Under the pieces are notes generated by a model. That model was not told the DNA's origin, did not search any database, and worked only from the letters and a program-made list of their open reading frames with translations. The translations under genes and the position numbers were made by a program. Positions 61,401-64,000 of a DNA stretch of 64,000 bases are shown one piece after another. How positions within the stretch are numbered: position 1 is the stretch's first letter; each line of letters opens with the position of its first letter. The DNA is from Aurantiochytrium sp. KH105 (lineage: Eukaryota; Sar; Bigyra; Thraustochytrida; Thraustochytriidae), in NCBI GenBank assembly GCA_003116975.1, contig BGKB01000011.1, positions 558,001-622,000 of the forward strand, given 5' to 3'.

Positions 61401-61854
61401 GAAGAAGTGTTTTATTCGCCAGCTCGGGCGTCAAACTGGTCCGGTGACACATGTATCCATCAACGATGCGAACGGGAACATTCTGACATTATCGGGCTCG
61501 GACTTGAGCTACTGGCATATCAACGGCGAGCTGCTGGCGACAATGCACATGACCCCAGTTCTGCACGGGGCGCGGTTGGACTATCCGAAGTCGTGCCTTG
61601 CGACAATGTGCGACGATTTCCAGGATGGCATCGTTGCGGTGACTGGCCACGAGAGCGGCGCAATCGCGCTTTGGGATCTCCCGGAGGAGTCCGGCAGGCG
61701 CCATTTCGCGCTGCGTGTTGTGCTGGACTTTGGACACAACATGGCCGTGACAGCGATTGCTGTGGACAAGGCGCAACGCCGGCTTGCGTGCGGCAATGCA
61801 TCCGGCAAGCTGCGTCTCTGGGCCTCTTCGGAGCTTTCGTCTTTCAAGGGATAA
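49450..61854 (+). CDS. Giant BEACH-WD40 protein (neurobeachin/ALFY/LYST family)
   Basis: 4134 residues in one uninterrupted exon of 12.4 kb; ATG 49450 (49501 is an alternative). Helical ARM/HEAT-like N-terminal half. Concanavalin-A/LamG-like domain at about residues 1170-1480 (GYTLSFWVWLGKEVGEPIV, LNLRPGHWHHIVLVH, GRMTLYCDGVEA), split by a low-complexity insert. Long acidic linkers, including nine consecutive Asp (nt 58416-58450). PH-BEACH at about 3255-3440. BEACH at about 3465-3765 (GEISNFSYLMHLNMLAGRS, YPVFPWIL, PFHYGTHYS, DVRELIPEFFYLPEFL, FGYKQRG). C-terminal WD40 repeats at about 3890-4134 (GGADALVTAWHL, SGSRDCTAVLWDL). BEACH proteins act in membrane trafficking, lysosome size and selective autophagy. 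The absence of a FYVE domain after the WD40s separates it from animal WDFY3/ALFY; the LamG-ARM layout is shared by several subfamilies, so I give no symbol. Confidence 0.95.
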   Translation: MRSFLNRFRATSRPDVRMEGNNKGAKKATNGKADTTRERRQKGRLNRKGSSAARRSHRTLVAYFADPEHEKNMTPESIRENLRLAEDVLPGLVADALHQSTNDLVEVMDILSGHIRINIGAGRSTVVTLQKASVARQGLCFQTLDVLEQVSCALEDGADACAAVGLPAQLLYALSLYFGIVVADDHASFVLRAEQDADADRFRLDSLEEGFITEGETDEDDTDGESASGSGRRRGGFMGVESPIEVYQGAGGTQVNLPRNDVQPAEPGGKILRSQNVMQRLVAMLCHLLPNEGVLLSLLREPDHGLRYLFFIVEATRARDEATSLVKAVSESLMPGAVVDHIVEDRLLERWMGAIRARAFDISSVGLLTCIVQLLVASCRSSQRLLDDFQECGGYVLYYDVLCAVPSMTEVSLTNLRQLVYLGPGFAEAEEDAEHLGVVHSVFLARNEPAFAVVAGMLCHLEYSICVQNRQAQETIWRNHMFAWRYMAMSENETDAELARYRMPISGADMLRLPLLHCVLTIYSSNPVNFGMLDEKFGVMSTLLVSLGASLEIHEEFLFMVAKLLELISMGMDYRPASLLETICKRTLPTLVINRRVELLHKDSDKPNALEQLERDAQATAAAEFPALLEERPPMNPLADSLAALAEPSSSLDAESSPSNLGISSATSRTTDDTSDTGQASGPTITDALGQQTHVAPGTFIMHVLCQTLIKMIRSDEGYRVELREAGLLSQAIFPFLVLAADAPSRSADPELFQMLNSWCALLCDMLDGDPINEQLLRESNAHHSLYRLVLRKPTAPLLVLLQLARGDSPFLEQDVGALLEILQQSRRDWSRKYEILGTLVEMMRKNHNAKNLMRQLNGFETMLYVLESLQGKFSDDVPDDERNEAVSVLERVFQVFTVAMTGNHIVNRAYIKEEIRYESMSSTCQSIGIFGTAHDRVLVDMVIDCITEVIEIRLCRNRTSIHNASELVDADTLRIRNVDPLQILTIRLSLLSEEGLGQLLTRLTSMVHGDHSEQAANCEILCETWLPKILMDELFEKILCDAGHPQHETAILLLGSLERHRSTTQSVERLLSAIFDVYNRKSTLSADHSTVVALLKVLNLAANPGNDDAFFCPYVQMSGPSDVFLLADETAPGRKAVDASGNNSSSGPRKVAKQASHRSSVQDNAPGNLHIAGLGKRPWPPALGYTLSFWVWLGKEVGEPIVLASIRNKDGHQLLRVTIEDGGLVRCRTCGPQAGQYSPNASRSSPPPIGTHASQLGTGATSYASDARTGGGRLSPPVGSGPGGGLVDDQASGPIPELTRAALAAVTASAEASAAVSTLLGIPRNAGSPLAGASPTTPASPLQAPPKPSASPRERFLRDLAPYEIVFPNLNLRPGHWHHIVLVHKALSNIGLIIDKSLNGRMTLYCDGVEAATSKFPYPTSMPNGGLKTSVFMGVDPVLSATRRPSDAVRFWRLGPMLMLDIPKTDSFARDAYLLGVNYNGTLSRSCATMRDARSFTTVLLEKVFAYERGSEEVDAGSVTSHLDRLGLPSASWQDLLQRNTEFLHQSGHVDLENVICSFYAGRRTTLEGFKSIDTKSLVEKKIREIDVPRTVLVNSATTAAPGAGQQQILAVLGGGAFAVTPLPLCDTVRSVGGVTVVLRLLELSPDPEVTVLTLRLLRNIVGGHEYNRFAFRQSNGPRVLAWVLFGIAQRTKEIFTPQVFENMLNLAVLGEGEDALIVDPEMLHQLVLNHQVWRGSQHSGHHRWGFVVIILQWLSNLVDKDNLNVRLNLDALLRLNIIDWVLEIVLTLAIDIPPEEDTISDVLAAALHFLHNFIKQRLEHRSLFELFKHILVSLPSDEEVDEVLVSKSPEDASLTRSVSAPPSSEPAGESKNEKEGENESEKDVRSSQDTTLPDPPPVRQEQTYSTSTVETTNDTDDDTTNAKSPNPAQDEMNSSTIMPQIASGSAPPPRRRRRRRTVTDLVKSKAVKSGRRLALPSDDDLSEAGEAILRKIRCMLFELLLEIPEQVPAESTRTLAEHRTATFAVFSDILSVHWFTCLIRPDSDSETFLLAVRLLVEILQESPEFARHFIAHGGFAMLAEAGKTHRELESLSFSLLILICGIPAHLLGSPISLRNRQRARLSSNESRSSNMSSGSYTHPMHDRASFGLGTSDAPDERISSFVSPGVKQRLLNRRSTVEAGANVEMLHASLVDQFRVLLLRTARFSPPRWYLDAHEALMQVLCGVLDAVNENDLVQVTPLSPVATGKPTFEWTRDKIESLCGNVCSALVITVQRFPSAVGFFETSAFVDMCTELLFVDARGHLKEQASVDGPEDKEDLTGAHVSGTTSQGFTGPIAMSMMILYSELLCDAVAEDGSSGNSGASSGGVKNGDVMAPSAAVAAMEHPPLRPKDGRKLLETLMQSFPTTAPAEEALGFQTALIQAFMPRLTLMLDDRTWEARMSAGSRMKLPHNADPNKVGALVCFLAGRASFGWIPNAEHTILELTLQAESRVDTLEFKERILRCARGLILWSLDVSLLNKTTDSLGQLLQAVRRNYRRLRTNEMISNVLRMLGQSNSSSPMSDGSNKEPYVVAEMIPDELRAEFNMYDESTLFVTCFIGMSLRHLALAFKSGDTEMQNLLVKGLAKAAASRPALFLKEPTLGVGFRGLVLGDENAEVDSAVPMDADVNPNAVPNFLAWAKERHEEGKLRPDWLRRIWLRVKHIELFGSQVQCGLTPPETLRDMAPTFDGVEFPEHRRFLHIEVEYMKRQSNKRRVSTSGTAQRTHPSPDKVLQAAKTLMTTTQEEAAERHRQWQRVGLEHLLRGKRCWKKETDLFRRGVHSSFFLPSATAKEVEENPLDEDKRFLLDCSDGQDRMRRRVMLHLKFTNRFRFVGYLPDPEPSPFAEKSDMADAGAPMSGDSLSTSRSGLERSPVVALQASLRKASVGGLGDAELGDEGSSELGEFEQEEDELNKVLYSLRGPRSDRRSTRLRSLTDDAFDDAFDEGDLMGDDDDDDDDDNDDADDVDVDVNENGNEDGQIGHGRRASSINQAEASAGENETSPPPASDGSDMDKEGMSSQRSISPEMDHDALEDFRLAPGLTSSRKRNPLQKRQSLRLEDSEDFEQAAELEAAQSVESHEERRNTGASKHATSDGASARKNSIAKEAGGASSIHAAKDTSAGASTAPLVADATGGPNEPLQDPDLLIPEDKVSGSGLPDKTATSTPNDGLSPPRSNRGESEESFDDAASSQATEKTAAKQGPVSIEEEMTALGWEDEERIWSELDILDRKRKPERIVECAEVSGMEANRGIAILCEKSLYFVSNYRIVDNHFEQLPQSERCVSHVYDVTMRGDYVHILAPGESYGDTVYTRQGMSRSVSALTSTSQSIGYDSGAEMSLPAPSLRKLRFDQIREMYRRRYMFSEVGIEFFAVDGGNFLLVFDSQEDRDWMFTKVLAKEMPHLIISKSSTMQGLAQSSLMNPEGLSLGALMAPFRRFRASVTRQWLDGEISNFSYLMHLNMLAGRSHNDLTQYPVFPWILQQYTKEHLDLEDPASYRDLSKPMGALNPERAKQFSERYALLASTAAETQMQPFHYGTHYSCSAYVLQFLIRLEPYTCMALELQGGQFDRADRLFHSFISSWRSVSGEDFNVQDVRELIPEFFYLPEFLHNRNKFDFGTTQRGIRVDDVELPTWSQNDPFYFVRMHRRALESRYVSEHLHEWIDLIFGYKQRGRAAIESQNVFHPLTYEGEVNPDEIDDPVLKKATLAQIHNFGQTPRKLFSKPHPRRVVPRVNLSRPITEVEASAVAWHHRLAPPLVIPGAYARPAIERPGENGTAQLPGQCSLASIDSGFALRFIGTPGAVQEISVTPEKVVVLSGSATMIQPFTGLYLSWGSENGSLRLHSVAPSLNYSLAPGKVVAVFEALHTGAITACSVSEDGAHIWTGGADALVTAWHLRKAKERNGAWVLDQIQVLSSHTAAITSLATSQKQGIAVSGSRDCTAVLWDLEKKCFIRQLGRQTGPVTHVSINDANGNILTLSGSDLSYWHINGELLATMHMTPVLHGARLDYPKSCLATMCDDFQDGIVAVTGHESGAIALWDLPEESGRRHFALRVVLDFGHNMAVTAIAVDKAQRRLACGNASGKLRLWASSELSSFKG

Positions 61855-61939
61855 TGGCTCACCGATCACTAAATTGACTGATTGACTTTCTTACCGGGAC
61901 ACATTATCATTCATGTCTTTTTAGTTTTTACGAATTTGA

Positions 61940-62500
61940 TTAATCTGAATTTGGATTTTCTGCTGCTTCTGTCGTTGGTGCGTCTGATGCAGCTGTATCT
62001 GGTACTATCTCTGATGATGCCTTCGATGCCACTGCTACTTGGACTTGGCCTGGCGACGGTGGCATCGCTGGGGCTTTGGCGGCATCTCCGCCTCCAGCAA
62101 GCTTGTCAAATAGCTCAAGAGCGTGCCGAATTTTGGCCTCCGAGGCGTCCGCATCCTCGTCAGAAAGGCGGAGTGAACTCATGAGGAGCAGAGGTTTCTG
62201 TGCAAGCTTATATGTGCGCTCGACCAATTGACGAGCAAGGACACGAACCCACATGTCTTCACGATCCCCGAGTTTCACTTCAACGCTGTAGCCGCCCTTG
62301 GTTTGGTCGCGAGGATGATCTTTGCGTGCCTCCACCACCGTTCCGATGCGACCCACCTCAGAGACGAAGACCACCCACTGGTTGTGGTACTCGCACGAGA
62401 CCATTTCCATCGCGCCGTCGCGCGCCTGCGCGGTCTCCGGAAAGCCTTCGCTGCTCTCGTGCGTCCACATCTCCAGACCTTCTTCTGTCATGGCGCTCAT
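61940..62500 (-). CDS. PSMG3: Proteasome assembly chaperone 3-like protein (PSMG3/PAC3)
   Basis: 186 residues from ATG 62500 (minus strand). Residues from about 25 to 125 align by eye to PAC3: EMVSCEYHNQWVVFVSEVGRIGTVVEA corresponds to the CTAFSDRILVVVSQFGKMGTLV-type strand pair; YSVEVKLGDREDMWVRVLARQLVE to the TKVLLGQDEPLIHVFAKNL segment; LLLMSSLRLSDEDADASEAKI to its C-terminal strand and helix. PAC3, with PAC4, chaperones assembly of the 20S alpha ring. An Ala/Pro/Ser tail of about 60 residues after the fold is extra compared with the human protein (about 122 residues). The frame is open upstream to another ATG at 62761, but that part encodes a His/Thr simple repeat and looks like leader. 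Tail-to-tail with the BEACH gene, 85 bp apart. Confidence 0.62.
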   Translation of the reverse strand: MSAMTEEGLEMWTHESSEGFPETAQARDGAMEMVSCEYHNQWVVFVSEVGRIGTVVEARKDHPRDQTKGGYSVEVKLGDREDMWVRVLARQLVERTYKLAQKPLLLMSSLRLSDEDADASEAKIRHALELFDKLAGGGDAAKAPAMPPSPGQVQVAVASKASSEIVPDTAASDAPTTEAAENPNSD

Positions 62501-63316
62501 GCTGCTGCACGAAGCTCGGCGCTGCGACAACCAAACGACGTGCGGCTTGCAGCGGAGCCCGGTGCTGATCCCGGTGCTGGGCTCGGAGCCGCGCTCAAAG
62601 CCGTGCTCTGCGCCAATCGGACCTGCTGCCGTCGCTCGCGCCGCGTGCGATTTTGTTTGAGAGGTGAATGCGAGTGTAGTAGTATGTATGTATGTATGTG
62701 TATGTACACCAGACGATCTTAGGAGGAAAAGAGGAGCCCAGCAAGGCTTGATGACGACCATGGAAGAAAGAACTTGCCCTGCTGCTCATGAGGAAACGGA
62801 GCCTGAGTGCTTTGAGCTGGGGGTCAATCTCGGTCGATCTCTCAGAGAGTCTCTCAGGGACATGCATACTTGATTCTGGATCTTGTTTGATGGTTCGAAG
62901 ACAGAATTACGTGGGATAGGTTCAACGTAGAACGGCATGCGATGCCTTCATGACATGGTAGACGCAAGTTTCTTGCTTTTGCTGCTTTCTTGCCATGGTT
63001 GCATGAATTGGAAAGTGAAGTGCGGGGCACAATTTGCCCATGGCTATCGTCGATATCTGCCACAGGAATGTCCACTTACATTTCCGCTTCCATACAATTG
63101 TTTAGTTGCACCCAGGTCTACTTTGTAAAGGAACCACATTGCCATTTCTGCGTGCGCGTGTGCGTGCCTGCGTGCCTGCGTGCCTGCATGGCGTGCTTGT
63201 CGTGGTATGTGGCGCGTTGTTTCGTCTAAAATCCTGGCTTGACATGCCTTTGCTGTAAAACACGAAAGTCCTTGGTCGATTTTTTCCCTCGACACAAACA
63301 CAAGCGCCAAACAAAC
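62501..63316. other. Intergenic region right of the PSMG3-like gene
   Basis: Contains TGTAGTAGTAT at 62675-62685 running into a (TATG)n repeat to about 62705, and a GTGCCTGC tandem repeat at 63150-63190. Short frames only; nothing supportable. Confidence 0.5.
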
Positions 63317-63823
63317 TTATCGGCCTCGAGGCTTGTGCGCGGGGGCCCGCAAAGACGCGCTGGCGCCGGGCGCCGCGGCGACCTTGGGCTCGTCGGCCGA
63401 GGGCCGCAACGGCGCTTCGTCAGTCTCCTTCGAGGCGGACTTGAGAGCCATAAACAATCGACAAGGACGACGGCACGCTTGGCAAATCAACACGAGGGCC
63501 GACAGTGCCAAGCTCGAGAGGAAGTGACACAGCATAGCACAGCAGCTGGCTGCAAAGAGAATGGTGACGAAGGAGCACACGAAACCTGGAGATGAAGTTT
63601 TTGTCGTTGTCCGAACAGCGTTCTCGCCCAAAGAAGCAAAAACTCTTTTTGGCCCCGGGTGGCGCCACAAAGTGGTTCGTGGGGTCATTTCCGATGTGGT
63701 GCGAAAGGCCAGAGCACGAATGGTGCGGCTCGAGGGACTTCCTGAAGCCCGGAGTATTGCGAGCCGAAACTTATGGTCCTCGCGTAAGCTAGCCGAGCTC
63801 AATCTCGCGGAGCTGGAACGCAA
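63317..63823 (-). CDS. Possible membrane-protein 3' exon (alternative to plus-strand frame)
   Basis: Minus-strand frame ending at 63317. A CTCCAG acceptor-like sequence at about 63590 precedes a hydrophobic segment (SFVTILFAASCCAMLCHF then LSALVLICQAC) and a polar tail rich in Ala/Pro/Lys. It could be the last membrane helix and cytosolic tail of a gene entering from the right. However, the plus strand is simultaneously open over the same bases, and antisense copies of charged proteins often look hydrophobic. Only one of the two readings can be right. Confidence 0.25.
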   Translation of the reverse strand: MRSSSARLSSASLREDHKFRLAILRASGSPSSRTIRALAFRTTSEMTPRTTLWRHPGPKRVFASLGENAVRTTTKTSSPGFVCSFVTILFAASCCAMLCHFLSSLALSALVLICQACRRPCRLFMALKSASKETDEAPLRPSADEPKVAAAPGASASLRAPAHKPRGR

Positions 63824-64000
63824 GCGTCAAGGTGGCGACTGGCACACAGGCCACGAGGGTGGTCACGCGCCAAACTTGGTGGTCGACCACAATGGCGATT
63901 CAGAGACCGAGAGACAACAACTCGTTGACAATGAAGATGCTGAGCACACCTTTCCCATGGTTACTTCGTCGAGCCATCGGCGTTTAGCTGACGAAGAAGG
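63561..64000 (+). CDS. Open frame running off the right edge, possible retroelement integrase tail
   Basis: Plus-strand frame with no stop from 63528 to the window end; first ATG 63561. The start includes KPGDEVFVVVRTAF, then TLFGPGWRHKVVRGVI and ARMVRLEGLPEA: a GD-V-V plus GPxW-V pattern loosely like the SH3-like C-terminal domain of Ty3/gypsy integrases. The same frame continues upstream beyond a single TGA (63525-63527) with similar composition. No integrase core, reverse transcriptase or repeats are visible, so this is at most a relic. The downstream part is acidic and hydrophilic. Confidence 0.3.
   Translation, partial: MVTKEHTKPGDEVFVVVRTAFSPKEAKTLFGPGWRHKVVRGVISDVVRKARARMVRLEGLPEARSIASRNLWSSRKLAELNLAELERKRQGGDWHTGHEGGHAPNLVVDHNGDSETERQQLVDNEDAEHTFPMVTSSSHRRLADEE

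Noticed and set aside
63239..63595. A 118-codon plus-strand frame near the right edge
   Set aside because: No motif, Arg/Gly-rich, overlaps two other open frames of similar quality.

Overview
The window is nuclear DNA of a unicellular eukaryote. It carries PDS5, EDC4, NUP35, a BEACH protein, a polycystin channel, polyQ tracts, GT-AG introns and single-exon genes of up to 12.4 kb. Strong CpG-rich 5' regions, few introns and this gene repertoire make a thraustochytrid/labyrinthulomycete stramenopile my best guess. That is an inference from style, not from a marker gene. I see no rRNA, tRNA, CRISPR or intact mobile element. Layout, left to right: 0.7-2.2 kb holds a nine-exon leucine-rich-repeat gene ending in a CaaX box. 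2.4-4.2 kb holds two small secreted-protein genes in divergent orientation, plus a decayed copy of one of them. 5.8-7.3 kb is a bacterial-type (family I.5) lipase anchored by a C-terminal membrane helix. 7.7-9.1 kb is a FolC-type folate ligase on the minus strand. 9.8-11.2 kb is a coiled-coil protein. 11.4-12.7 kb is an ethanolamine/choline kinase on the minus strand. 13.8-18.6 kb is PDS5. 19.4-25.8 kb is an ankyrin-repeat polycystin channel. 26.3-28.3 kb is a seven-knuckle CCHC protein. 28.7-29.6 kb is a tandem GFA-domain protein. 30.1-30.8 kb is an unknown acidic protein. 31.0-31.9 kb is a prolyl-4-hydroxylase-like oxygenase on the minus strand. 33.3-36.4 kb is a polyQ TPR-DnaJ protein. 36.8-38.0 kb is NUP35 on the minus strand, divergent from EDC4 at 38.5-41.5 kb. 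42.2-43.1 kb is an alkaline-ceramidase-like membrane protein. 43.4-46.6 kb is a PTEN-like/C2/RING-H2 protein on the minus strand with one intron. 49.4-61.9 kb is a giant BEACH-WD40 protein. 61.9-62.5 kb is a PSMG3-like proteasome assembly chaperone on the minus strand. The right edge is ambiguous, possibly retroelement debris. The genes are mostly unrelated housekeeping functions: chromosome cohesion, decapping, nuclear pore, proteasome assembly, lipid and folate metabolism. There is no operon logic. The least expected items are: a polycystin channel fused to ankyrin repeats, with a new internal repeat block and a large S2-S3 insertion; a PTEN-like pseudophosphatase/C2/RING-H2 combination; a membrane-anchored bacterial-type lipase with a terminal NPxY; a shared CACTTGCGC-N8-TATA promoter arrangement with a 21-bp phased upstream array; an 11-mer (TGTAGTAGTAT) repeated four times, only between genes; and a twin-CX3C secreted peptide with a decayed copy nearby. 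Start codons were chosen at ATG. Several open frames extend upstream without one, and those extensions were trimmed.
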